A stretch of 64,000 nucleotides of DNA from Mycobacterium colombiense (lineage in GTDB: Bacteria > Actinomycetota > Actinomycetes > Mycobacteriales > Mycobacteriaceae): the NCBI RefSeq assembly GCF_001672755.1, contig NZ_LZKI01000010.1, positions 1 to 64,000 on the forward strand, read 5' to 3'. A program made the position numbers and the translations under genes. The notes below the pieces were generated by a model. That model was not told where the DNA came from. It saw only the letters and a list, made by a program, of their open reading frames with translations, and ran no database searches. Positions 27,519 to 36,154 of the stretch are shown in pieces. How positions within the stretch are numbered: position 1 is the first letter of the stretch; every line of letters starts with the position of its first letter.

Positions 27519-30500
27519 ATGGCCCTGCGCGAAGTTTTCCTGGAATGGCCCGTCCTGCGCCAGTTGCGGTCGACAGACAAGCTCGGCCGCGGCTCGGCGG
27601 TGACGTCCAAACACACCCGCGCGCTCACGCCGCGCACCACCACCGCCGACCGTGTTGTGCAAAGCGTGTGCCCGTACTGCGCCGTGGGCTGCGGGCAGCG
27701 CGTGTATGTCAAGGATGAGCGGGTCGTTCAGATCGAGGGTGATCCCGATTCGCCGATTTCGCGAGGGCGGTTGTGCCCCAAGGGTTCTGCCAGCGAACAG
27801 CTGGTGAATTCACCCGGGCGGCAACTGCAGGTGCTTTACCGGCCGCCCCGGGCGACCGAATGGCAGCCGCTGGAGTTGGACACTGCGATCGACATGATCG
27901 CCGACCGCTTCGTGGAATCACGCCGAAACAGTTGGCAGGACATCGACAAGAAGGGCAACCTGCTGCGCCGCACCATGGGTATCGCCGCGCTCGGCGGTGC
28001 GACCCTGGACAACGAAGAGAACTACCTCATCAAGAAACTCTTCACCGCCGCGGGCGCCATTCAGATCGAGAACCAAGCTCGTATTTGACACAGCTCAACG
28101 GTTCCCGGTCTGGGAGCCTCCTTCGGGCGCGGCGGCGCCACCCAATCACTGCAAGACATGGCCAACGCGGACTGCATCGTCATCCAGGGCTCCAACATGG
28201 CCGAGTGCCACCCTGTCGGCTTTCAGTGGGTGGAAGAGGCCAGGGCCCGCGGCGCGCGGGTGATCCACGTCGACCCGCGCTTCACCCGCACCTCGGCGGT
28301 CTCCGACCGGCACATCCCGATCCGCGCCGGTTCGGACGTGGTGCTGCTCGGCGCGTTGATCAATCACATCCTGTCCAATGATCTGTGGTTCAAGGAGTAC
28401 GTGCTGGCGTACACCAACGCCGCGACCCTGATCAACGAAAACTTCAGGGATACCGAGGATCTCGGCGGCCTGTTCTCCGGATTCGACCCCGAAACCGGGC
28501 AATACGACACGTCGAGCTGGGCCTACGACGAGCAGGACGACGGCCAGATCGAGTCCCCTGACGGGGGTCACACGCACGGCGCCACCGCCTCGCAGAGCGC
28601 CGCGGGTGACGAACACGGCAGCGGCGGCCCGCCGCTGGCGCACGCCAAGGTGAAGCGAGACGAAACCCTGCAGCACCCCCGCACGGTGTTCCAGATACTC
28701 AAGCGCCACTACGCCCGCTACACGCCGGAGATGGTCAGGGACGTCTGCGGTATCAGCCGCGAGGACTTCGACTATCTGGCCCAATCCATCGTGGCGAACT
28801 CCGGGCGCGAGCGCACCACCTGCTTCGCCTATGCCGTCGGCTGGACCCAGCACACCCTCGGCGCCCAATTCATCCGCACCGCAACGATTTTGCAACTGCT
28901 GACAGGCAACGTGGGTAGACCCGGCAGCGGGATCATGGCCCTGCGCGGTCACGCCACCATCCAGGGCTCCACCGACATCCCCACGCTGTTCAACCTGCTG
29001 CCCGGGTACCTGCCGATGCCGAAGGCGGGCATGCACGACACCCTCGCCGACTACCTCGGCGCGGTGAGCTCCAAGAAGCAGAAAGGCTTCTGGGCCAACG
29101 CCGATGCCTACACGGTCAGCCTGCTCAAGGCGTGGTGGGGGGATGCGGCCACGGCGGACAACGACTGGGCTTACGACTACCTCCCGCGGCTGTCCGGTCC
29201 GCACGGCACCTATCAGACCGTGATGGGGATGCTGGACGACGAGGTCGAGGGCTACTTCCTGCTCGGGCAGAATCCCGCGGTGGGTTCGGCCCACGGCCGC
29301 ATGCAGCGCCTGGGCATGTCGCATCTCAAGTGGCTGGTGGTGCGCGACCTCAACCTCATCGAATCGGCCACCTGGTGGAAGGACGGGCCGGAGATCGCGT
29401 CGGGCGAGCTCAAGACCTCCGACATCGAGACCGAGGTGTTCTTTATGCCCGCCGCAACGCATGTCGAGAAGGCGGGATCGTTCACCCAGACCCAGCGGCT
29501 GTTGCAGTGGCGTCACAAGGCCGTCGAGCCGCCGGGCCAGTGCCAGAGCGAGCTGCAGTTCTTCTACGAACTCGGCAAGCGGATCCGGCAACGGCTGGCC
29601 GGCTCGACCGACGAGCGGGACCGGCCGCTGCTGGACCTGACGTGGGACTACCCGACCGACGAGCACGGCGAGCCCGACGGGGAAGCGGTGCTGGCCGAGG
29701 TCAACGGGTACCGCGTCGGGGGCGCCGAGAGCGGAAAACCGTTGACCTCCTACACCGAGCTGCGCGCCGACGGGTCGACGGCCGCCGGCTGCTGGATCTA
29801 CACCGGGGTGTACGCGAACGCCACCAACCAGGCCGCGCGCCGGGTGCCGGGTGGCGGTGACTCGCCGAGCCAATCCGAGTGGGGCTGGGCGTGGCCGGCC
29901 GACCGGCGGGTGCTCTACAACCGCGCCTCGGCCGACCCCGAGGGCAAGCCGTGGAGCGAACGCAAGAAGTACATCTGGTGGGACCAGGACGAAAAGCGCT
30001 GGGTCGGCTACGACGTGCCGGACTTCGTGGCCGACCGGGCACCCGGTAGCCGGCCCGATCCGGACCTGGGTGGTCCCGACGCGCTGGCCGGGGACGACCC
30101 GTTCATCATGCAGGCCGACGGCAAGGGCTGGCTGTTCGCGCCGACGGGCGTGGTCGACGGTCCGCTGCCCACGCATTACGAGCCGCAGGAGTCGCCGGTC
30201 ACCAACGCGCTCTACCCGCAGCAGCGCAATCCGGCGCGAATCACGTTCCCGCGCAAGGACAATCTGAGCGCGCCGAGCGCGGGCGACCCCGGCGCCGAGG
30301 TCTACCCCTACGTCTTCACGACCTACCGACTCACCGAGCACCACACGGCCGGCGGCATGAGCCGGTGGCTGCCCTACCTGTCGGAGCTGCAGCCGGAGAT
30401 GTTCTGCGAGGTGTCCCCCGAACTGGCCGCCGAACGGGGCCTCGAGCCCTACGGGTGGGCCACCATCATCTCGCCGCGCGCCGCGATCGAGGCCCGGGTG

Positions 30501-30860
30501 CTGGTCACGAAGCGGGTGAGCCCGCTGATCATCAACGGCCACACCGTGCATCAGATCGGGCTGCCGTATCACTGGGGCGTGGGTAGCGACGCGGTGGTCA
30601 GCGGCGACGCGGCCAACGACCTGCTCGGTGTGACGCTCGATCCCAATGTGCAGATCCAGGAGTCCAAGGCCGGCTCGTGCGACATCCGCCCGGGACGCCG
30701 TCCGCAGGGCGAGGAGCTGCTGCGCTTGATCGCCGAATACCAGTCCCGGTCGGGCGCCACCACCGAGACGGACAATGTACGGATCGATGATGCCGTGTGG
30801 GACATCATCGGGCGGCCGGACACGAGGAGGGCAGATGGGTCAGCTGATTGGACCGACTGA
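27519..30860 (+). CDS. fdhA: Selenocysteine-containing formate dehydrogenase, alpha subunit
   Basis: Formate oxidation to CO2 at a molybdo/tungsto-bis-pterin centre. The frame is interrupted only by UGA at 28086-28088, read as Sec190 (ENQARI-U-HSSTVPGLG), the position of the Mo-ligand Sec in E. coli FdnG/FdhH; total 1113 residues. A [4Fe-4S] cluster is bound by Cys51, Cys54, Cys58 and Cys86. The frame continues through IVIQGSNMAECHPV, RTATILQLLTGNVGRPGSG and the C-terminal pterin-binding domain (GGMSRWLPYLSELQP). No twin-arginine signal is visible, so the enzyme probably faces the cytoplasm. ATG 27519 has an AGGGTGAG site. The gene overlaps fdhB by 26 bases. No fdhD or cofactor genes lie in the window. 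Automatic callers will probably split it at the UGA. Confidence 0.95.
28086..28118 (+). promoter_or_regulatory. Sec UGA codon and bacterial SECIS hairpin
   Basis: The UGA (28086-28088) is followed by 11 bases and then a 7-bp stem, 28100-28106 paired with 28112-28118 (one G-U pair), enclosing the loop GGUCU (28107-28111). The same 11-base spacing and the same GGUCU loop are found in the E. coli fdhF SECIS, where the loop G and U contact SelB. Confidence 0.9.
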
Positions 30861-31818
30861 CCCGGCCACCGACGCCGGTTGGTCGGATCGCAAGCCGCGG
30901 AAAGGGTTCTTCACCGACACCTCGATCTGCATCGGCTGCAAGGCCTGCGAGGTCGCCTGCAAGGAGTGGAACCGCAACCCGCGCGACGGCGACCTCGAGT
31001 TGTTGGGGTCGTCGTACGACAACACCGGGGCGCTGGGCGCCAGCACCTGGCGGCACGTCGCCTTCATCGAGCAGGGCCGCGACCGCATCGAAGAGGCCCG
31101 CGAATCCGGTCGCGCGCTGATCAATCTCGGCATGCCCGCCATCCCCGGTGCCGCGAAACCCGAGGAACCAGAGCCTGTTTCGCAGCCGCTGTACACGCCG
31201 GAATTCCGCTGGCTGATGTCATCGGACGTGTGCAAGCACTGCACGCACGCCGGCTGCCTGGACGTGTGCCCGACGGGCGCGTTGTTCCGCACCGAATTCG
31301 GCACCGTCGTGGTGCAGCACGACGTGTGCAACGGCTGCGGAACCTGCGTGGCCGGATGCCCGTTCGGCGTGGTCGAACGGCGCAGCGACGGCACGTACGC
31401 GACGCCGGTGGAACGCCCGGGTAGGCCGAAAGAGGAATTCGTCACCGGCGTCGCCCAGAAGTGCACGCTGTGCTACGACCGCCTGGTCGAGGACCAGGTA
31501 CCGGCGTGCGCCAAGACCTGCCCGACGACGTCGATCAAGTTCGGCAATCACGACGAGCTGGTGACCCAGGCGCGCGAGCGTGTGGCGCAGCTGCACGCCG
31601 AAGGCCGAACCGAGGCAAGGCTTTACGGCGCCAACGAGAACGACGGCGTCGGTGGGATCGGATCGGTGTTCCTGCTGCTCGACGAGCCCGAGGTGTACGG
31701 ACTGCCGCCAGATCCGCGGGTGTGCACGGCCGACCTGAAGACCATGTTCAAGCGGGCGAGCATGGCCGCGGCCAGCATGGTCGGCGCGGCCGCGTGGGCA
31801 TTCTGGAGCAGCCGGTGA
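30835..31818 (+). CDS. fdhB: Formate dehydrogenase iron-sulfur (beta) subunit
   Basis: A 327-residue electron-transfer subunit with four [4Fe-4S] clusters: CIGCKACEVACKEWN near residue 31, CKHCTHAGCLDVCP near 132, CNGCGTCVAGCP near 165 and CTLCYDRLVEDQVPACAKTCP near 211. The C-terminus is hydrophobic (ASMAAASMVGAAAWAFW) and may touch the membrane or the NrfD-type partner. ATG 30835 lies inside the end of fdhA, with a GAGGAGGG site upstream. The stop overlaps the GTG of the next gene. Confidence 0.93.
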   Translation: MGQLIGPTDPATDAGWSDRKPRKGFFTDTSICIGCKACEVACKEWNRNPRDGDLELLGSSYDNTGALGASTWRHVAFIEQGRDRIEEARESGRALINLGMPAIPGAAKPEEPEPVSQPLYTPEFRWLMSSDVCKHCTHAGCLDVCPTGALFRTEFGTVVVQHDVCNGCGTCVAGCPFGVVERRSDGTYATPVERPGRPKEEFVTGVAQKCTLCYDRLVEDQVPACAKTCPTTSIKFGNHDELVTQARERVAQLHAEGRTEARLYGANENDGVGGIGSVFLLLDEPEVYGLPPDPRVCTADLKTMFKRASMAAASMVGAAAWAFWSSR

Positions 31819-32894
31819 GCACCTCGGAATTCGACAGCTTCCGCCCGCCGGAACCCGGCAGGCGCCGCAAAGGCAAGCGCGCGGGTCGCCGCGGCGGCGG
31901 CGACGGGTCACGCGAGATGCCGATGGTGCCCGACGCCGAATTCACCTCGTATTACGGACGCCCGGTGGTCAAGCCGGCGCCCTGGGGACACGAGGTGGCG
32001 GCGTACCTTTTCCTGGGCGGCGTCGCCGGCGGATCCGGCCTGCTGGCGGCGGGCGCCCAGCTCACCGGCCGAAACACGTTGCGCCGTAACACCAGGCTGT
32101 CCGCCCTGATCGCGGTGTCGCTCGGCGCCGTCGCGCTGGTAAAGGACCTGGGCCGGCCCGAGCGTTTCGTCAACATGCTGCGCACGGTCAAGCTGACCTC
32201 GCCGATGAGCATCGGCTCGTGGATCCTCAGCTTCTTCTCCGCCGGCATCGGAGTCGCCGCGGCCGCCGAGGTGGACCGGATGACCGGCGAGCGAATCCCG
32301 TTGGGCCCGTTGCGGCCCGTGCTGCGCGCCGCGGAGGGACCGGCCGGACTGGAAGCCGCCGCCTTCGCGGCGCCGCTGGCCGTCTACACCGCGGTGCTGC
32401 TCACCGACACCGCGACCCCGACGTGGAACGCCGCGTATCGAGACCTGCCCTTCGTGTTCGTCAGCTCGGCGAGCCTGGCCGCGTCGGGGTTGGCGATGAT
32501 CACCACCCCGGTCGCCGAGGCGGGGCCGGCCCGCAAGCTGGCCGTCATCGGCGCGGTCAGCGATTTGGTCTCCGCCAGATTCACCGAGTACCGGATGGAC
32601 CCGGTGACCCGGGAACCGCTGCACCACGGCACACCTGGGCGGTTGCTGTCGGCCAGCGAATGGCTCGCCGCCGCAGGGGGTTTGGGTGCGCTGCTGGGCG
32701 GACGGCACCGCGGTGTCGCCGCCCTGTCCGGCCTGACGTTGCTGACGGCGTCGGCGCTGCTGCGGTTCGGCTTCTTCGAGGCGGGCAAGGAATCGGCCGG
32801 CGACCCCCGCTACACGATCGAGCCGCAGAAGCGCAGGCTCGCCGCCCGCCGGGCGGCCGGCGTCACCGGGGACTCCATCACCACCGCGGACTGA
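31815..32894 (+). CDS. nrfD: NrfD/PsrC-type membrane subunit of formate dehydrogenase
   Basis: A 359-residue membrane protein with a basic N-terminus (PGRRRKGKRAGRRGG) and about eight helices from residue 55 on. NrfD proteins exchange electrons with quinone, so here it should take the place of the cytochrome b (gamma) subunit of FdnGHI-type enzymes and pass formate electrons to menaquinone. KDLGRPERFVNMLRTVKLTSPMSIGSW is the characteristic segment. GTG 31815 overlaps the fdhB stop. Last gene of the selenoprotein operon. Confidence 0.87.
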   Translation: MSTSEFDSFRPPEPGRRRKGKRAGRRGGGDGSREMPMVPDAEFTSYYGRPVVKPAPWGHEVAAYLFLGGVAGGSGLLAAGAQLTGRNTLRRNTRLSALIAVSLGAVALVKDLGRPERFVNMLRTVKLTSPMSIGSWILSFFSAGIGVAAAAEVDRMTGERIPLGPLRPVLRAAEGPAGLEAAAFAAPLAVYTAVLLTDTATPTWNAAYRDLPFVFVSSASLAASGLAMITTPVAEAGPARKLAVIGAVSDLVSARFTEYRMDPVTREPLHHGTPGRLLSASEWLAAAGGLGALLGGRHRGVAALSGLTLLTASALLRFGFFEAGKESAGDPRYTIEPQKRRLAARRAAGVTGDSITTAD

Positions 32895-32905
32895 ACGCCG
32901 GAATC

Positions 32906-32930
32906 GTTTGCGCCCGGAGCAGCCGGGTAC
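32906..32930 (+). promoter_or_regulatory. SigF-type promoter for the F420-family oxidoreductase
   Basis: GTTT (32906-32909), 15 bases, then GGGTAC (32925-32930). ATG 32941 is 10 bases after the -10 element, so the mRNA should have almost no leader. It separates this gene from the formate dehydrogenase operon. Confidence 0.65.
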
Positions 32931-32940
32931 CCCGTCACGC

Positions 32941-33927
32941 ATGACGAATTTTGGCTACACTTTGATGACCGAACAGAGTGGACCCAAAGACCTTGTCCGG
33001 TATGCGGTTTCGGCTGAAGAGCGCGGATTCGACTTTCACGTGTGCAGCGACCACTTTTCGCCGTGGCTCACTTCGCAGGGGCACGCGCCGAATGCCTGGG
33101 CGGTGTTGGGCGCGGTGGCGCAGGCCACCGAGCGGGTCGATCTCTACACCTATGTGACGTGCCCGACGATGCGGTATCACCCCGCGATCGTCGCTCAGCA
33201 GGCGGCCACCGTGCAGATCCTGTCCGACGGCCGGTTCACCCTGGGCCTGGGCAGTGGGGAAAACCTGAATGAACACGTCGTCGGCAAAGGCTGGCCGACC
33301 GTCACGCGCCGGCAGGACATGCTGCGCGAGGCCATCAAAATCATCCGCGAGCTGTTCGGCGGGCAACTGGTTGACTTCACCGGCGACTATTTCCAGGTCG
33401 ATTCGGCGCGGTTGTGGGACGTACCGGACGTTCCGGTCGGCATCGGGGTGGCCATCGGCGGCACCAGGGCCGTCGACAAGTTCGCCAAGCTGGCCGACCA
33501 CCTGATCGCGACGGAACCCGAGAAGGGGCTCGTCGACGCCTGGCACGGAGCCCGCCAAGCCGCCAATCTTGCCGGCGGTGGACGCGTGGTCGGCCAGATC
33601 CCGGTGTCCTGGGACCCCGACCGTGATACCGCCGTCAAACGCGCGCACGAGCAGTTCCGCTGGTTTGCCGGCGGCTGGAAGGTCAACGCCGACCTGCCGA
33701 CGCCCGCCGGCTTCGCCGGGGCAACCCAGTACGTGCGCCCCGAAGACGTCGCCGAGACCATTCCCTGCGGCCCTGACCTTGACGCGATCGTCGAGGCCGT
33801 CCGGCCCTACTGGGAAGCGGGATTCACCGACATCGCCCTCGTGCAAATCGGCGGCGAAACCCAGGAACGCTTCCTCGAAGAAGCCGCGGAGCCTTTGCTC
33901 GCGGCGCTGCGCGACGCAGCAAACTGA
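32941..33927 (+). CDS. F420-dependent LLM-class oxidoreductase (TIGR03557-like)
   Basis: A 328-residue luciferase-like TIM-barrel protein related to F420-dependent glucose-6-phosphate dehydrogenase: FGYTLMTEQSGPKDLVRYAVSAEERGFDFHVCSDHF, TYVTCPTMRYHPAIVAQQAATV, GRFTLGLGSGENLNEHVVG and PVGIGVAIGG. The C-terminal WFAGGWKVNADLPTP segment is typical of the subfamily. It presumably uses F420 as hydride carrier; the substrate is unknown. It follows the formate dehydrogenase operon but has its own SigF-type promoter, so it may belong with the stress genes downstream. Confidence 0.85.
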   Translation: MTNFGYTLMTEQSGPKDLVRYAVSAEERGFDFHVCSDHFSPWLTSQGHAPNAWAVLGAVAQATERVDLYTYVTCPTMRYHPAIVAQQAATVQILSDGRFTLGLGSGENLNEHVVGKGWPTVTRRQDMLREAIKIIRELFGGQLVDFTGDYFQVDSARLWDVPDVPVGIGVAIGGTRAVDKFAKLADHLIATEPEKGLVDAWHGARQAANLAGGGRVVGQIPVSWDPDRDTAVKRAHEQFRWFAGGWKVNADLPTPAGFAGATQYVRPEDVAETIPCGPDLDAIVEAVRPYWEAGFTDIALVQIGGETQERFLEEAAEPLLAALRDAAN

Positions 33928-33933
33928 TCGCAG

Positions 33934-33958
33934 GTTTGACCGCTGCGCGCCCGGGTAT
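33934..33958 (+). promoter_or_regulatory. SigF-type promoter (perfect GTTT-N15-GGGTAT)
   Basis: GGTTT (33933-33937), 15 bases from the end of GTTT, then GGGTAT (33953-33958): an exact match to the SigF consensus. It faces the 34114 gene, with about 145 bases of leader between. Confidence 0.7.
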
Positions 33959-33982
33959 CCGCCTCCCAGTCGTGCGCAGCCA

Positions 33983-34044
33983 GCCAACGCGCGTCGGACA
34001 CCGGTAGAGCTGGGACGTGAACGGGCGTTCCGGCGCGCGTTGGC
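33983..34044 (+). repeat. 11-bp inverted repeat in the leader of the 34114 gene
   Basis: GCCAACGCGCG (33983-33993) is the exact complement of 34034-34044, with a 40-base loop. It lies inside the untranslated leader expected from the SigF-type promoter, so it could fold in the RNA or be a protein site. I see nothing else in this 186-base gap. Confidence 0.45.
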
Positions 34045-34113
34045 CTTAGAACACTGCTGCCGCACAGCCGGCTTGCAGGCATCCGCATTCCGGTAAAGCA
34101 GGGGGAGTGAATT

Positions 34114-34521
34114 ATGAGCGATCAAACCGGCGCCACCACAACCACACTCGTCAGGGCGCTCAGCGGCGCCAGTTTCGGCCTGGGTGTGAGCGAACTGGTT
34201 GCCCCGGGCAAAGTCGCCGCGATCGCGGGCGTGGACGCCACCGGCCGGTCGCGACGGGTGATCCGCGCGCTCGGGGTGCGTGAATGCGGCCATGGCGCGG
34301 CGCTGCTGGCCGGGCCGGCCAAGCTGGTGTGGACCCGCGTGGTCGGTGACGTGCTGGACATGGCGCTGTTGATCGCCGGAGTGGTCGCCCGTGGGCCGGG
34401 CCGACGGCGCCAGGGCGCCATTTCGGCCACCCTGCTTTCCGGCATCGCCGGACTCGACCTCTACACGGCGTTGCGAACCACCGCGGACCGACGCGGTGCT
34501 TCGCAGCTACCAGCTGTTTGA
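34114..34521 (+). CDS. Small membrane protein, function unknown
   Basis: A 135-residue protein with a GSGAS-like small-residue N-terminus and about three to four hydrophobic stretches (residues 17-30, 55-70, 73-92 and 105-118), including LGVRECGHGAALLAGP and VVGDVLDMALLIAGV. I do not recognise a named family. An AGGGGGAG site precedes ATG 34114. It is the first gene of a run of four plus-strand genes behind the perfect SigF-type promoter. Confidence 0.7.
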   Translation: MSDQTGATTTTLVRALSGASFGLGVSELVAPGKVAAIAGVDATGRSRRVIRALGVRECGHGAALLAGPAKLVWTRVVGDVLDMALLIAGVVARGPGRRRQGAISATLLSGIAGLDLYTALRTTADRRGASQLPAV

Positions 34522-34552
34522 TCCGACGGGTGATGTAGGAAGGGATGCGACG

Positions 34553-35107
34553 ATGTCAAATGAATTGCAGGGCAAAACGATAGCGATCTTGGCGGCTGAC
34601 GGCGTGGAAAAGGTGGAGCTCGAACAGCCGCGTGCGGCGCTGCAGGATGCCGGCGCGCGGGTGCAGCTGCTGTCCCTGAAGGACGGCGAAATCCAGGCAC
34701 GCAACCACGATCTCGAACCGGCCGGAACGTTCGCCGTCGACCGGTTGGTATCCGAGGCGTCGGTGGACGAATACGACGGCCTGGTGCTGCCGGGCGGCAC
34801 CGTCAACCCGGACAAGCTGCGCATGGACAGCTCCGCCGTCTCCTTCGTCCGTGATTTCGTCGGGTCGGGCAAGCCGGTGGCGGCCATCTGTCATGGGCCC
34901 TGGACGCTGGCGGAAGCCGGTGTGGCAGTGGGCCGCACGCTGACGTCGTATCCCAGCATTCGCACCGATCTGCGCAATGCGGGCGCACACGTCGTCGACG
35001 AGGAGGTCGTGGTCGACGGCAATCTGATCTCGAGCCGGTCGCCGTCGGACCTCCCGGCGTTCTGCGCGGCCATCCTCAAACAGTTCGCCCGTGAGACGGC
35101 GGGTTAG
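34553..35107 (+). CDS. DJ-1/PfpI-family protein
   Basis: A 184-residue protein of the type 1 glutamine amidotransferase-like fold. The nucleophile elbow is VAAICHGPW with Cys113 and His114, and LVLPGGTVNPDKLR supplies the glycine-rich loop. Such proteins (PfpI, YhbO, general stress protein 18) are stress-induced glyoxalases, deglycases or proteases; which activity applies is unknown. ATG 34553 follows a GGAAGGG site. It is 31 bases downstream of the small membrane gene, so probably the same transcript. Confidence 0.88.
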   Translation: MSNELQGKTIAILAADGVEKVELEQPRAALQDAGARVQLLSLKDGEIQARNHDLEPAGTFAVDRLVSEASVDEYDGLVLPGGTVNPDKLRMDSSAVSFVRDFVGSGKPVAAICHGPWTLAEAGVAVGRTLTSYPSIRTDLRNAGAHVVDEEVVVDGNLISSRSPSDLPAFCAAILKQFARETAG

Positions 35108-35213
35108 CCGCCACGACTTTCCGGCAGGTCCGTTTGAATGCGCCGGTTTGCGGGCATTATCCCGCCAAGCCGTGCTGAGCGGCAATCCTTGTAGGGTTCT
35201 CGAAAGGCCAACA

Positions 35214-35903
35214 GTGACAACCACGTATCCCGAGCCCGCTGTCTCGTCCGTTCCGAACGTGTATCAGCCGCAAGAGGACTCTCGATTGCTGGTCGACGTG
35301 ATGCATGACACCGGCCTGATTCCCGGGCGGCGGGTTCTCGATCTGTGCACCGGCAGCGGTTTCGTGGCCATCGCGGCCGCCGCGATGGGATGTGCCGGCG
35401 CGACGGCGTTCGACATCTGCCCGCACGCGGTGCGGTGCGCCCGGGAGAACGCGGCGGTGGCCGGTGTCGAGGTCGACGTGCGCGAAGGATCGTGGATCGC
35501 GGCGGTGGATTGCGCGCCGTTCGACGTGGTCGTGTCGAATCCGCCTTATGTGCCCACGCCACCCGGTGCGGAGTTGGAAGAGATCTGCCCGAACGCGGGA
35601 CCGTCCTGGGCGTGGAACGCCGGTGTGGATGGCCGGATGATCCTCGACCCGCTGTGCGAGTCGGCACCGAAGCTCCTGCGCGACGGCGGATCCCTGCTGC
35701 TGGTGCATTCGGCGCTCGCCGGCGTTCAGCAGTCCCTGGATTCGCTGAAGTGGGCCGGTATGGATGCGAAAGTGATTGCCTCCAAATGGATACCGTTCGG
35801 CCCGGTGATGTCTTCCCGGGCGAAGTGGCTGGAGGAGGTCGGCCTGATCCCGCGCGGGCGGCGGGAAGAAGAGCTGATCGTGATCCGCGCGGAGAAGCGA
35901 TGA
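35214..35903 (+). CDS. HemK/PrmC-like class I methyltransferase
   Basis: A 229-residue methyltransferase with motif I VLDLCTGSGFVAIAAA near residue 42 and the catalytic NPPY at SNPPYVPTPPG, which is typical of enzymes methylating glutamine or adenine amino groups. It lacks the PrmC N-terminal helical domain that recognises release factors, so it is not a plain prmC. The GTG start lies after GAAAGG. It overlaps the CDGSH gene by four bases (ATGA). Substrate unknown; close linkage to an Fe-S protein and a redox enzyme is the only clue. Confidence 0.83.
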   Translation: MTTTYPEPAVSSVPNVYQPQEDSRLLVDVMHDTGLIPGRRVLDLCTGSGFVAIAAAAMGCAGATAFDICPHAVRCARENAAVAGVEVDVREGSWIAAVDCAPFDVVVSNPPYVPTPPGAELEEICPNAGPSWAWNAGVDGRMILDPLCESAPKLLRDGGSLLLVHSALAGVQQSLDSLKWAGMDAKVIASKWIPFGPVMSSRAKWLEEVGLIPRGRREEELIVIRAEKR

Positions 35904-36154
35904 CCACCACCCGGGTGCAGGTGGTGCCCAACGGGCCGGTGCTGGTGTCGGGTCCGGTGCGCATCGAGATGCCCGGTGGCGAGGTCGTCGAGTCCGACCG
36001 CTTCATGGTGGCCATCTGCACCTGCCGTCGCAGCGACCGCTACCCGCTGTGCGACACCAGCCATCGCCGGTGCCGGCGCCTCAAGACGTCGGCAGGCTCG
36101 TCTGCTCCAGCGGCCTCCGCAGCGACGTCTGACTCCGCCCCCACGACGTCATAA
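35900..36154 (+). CDS. CDGSH-type iron-sulfur protein
   Basis: An 84-residue protein. The motif CTCRRSDRYPLCDTSH (about residues 36-51) gives the three-Cys-one-His ligand set of CDGSH [2Fe-2S] proteins, but with Thr in place of the Gly of CDGSH. The C-terminus is Ser/Ala-rich and overlaps the 3' end of the convergent redox gene by 74 bases. It is translationally coupled to the methyltransferase. A small electron carrier or redox sensor is likely; the partner may be the convergently encoded redox enzyme. Confidence 0.85.
   Translation: MTTTRVQVVPNGPVLVSGPVRIEMPGGEVVESDRFMVAICTCRRSDRYPLCDTSHRRCRRLKTSAGSSAPAASAATSDSAPTTS

Noticed and set aside
28088..28158. Formate dehydrogenase broken by a premature stop (pseudogene)
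   Set aside because: The stop is UGA at the conserved Sec position, is followed by a SECIS hairpin, and the full Sec machinery lies next to it.
28146..30572. 808-codon open frame on the minus strand inside fdhA
   Set aside because: It is the antisense shadow of a high-GC gene; the amino-acid mix (Arg/His/Gly-rich) resembles no protein and fdhA is clearly coding.
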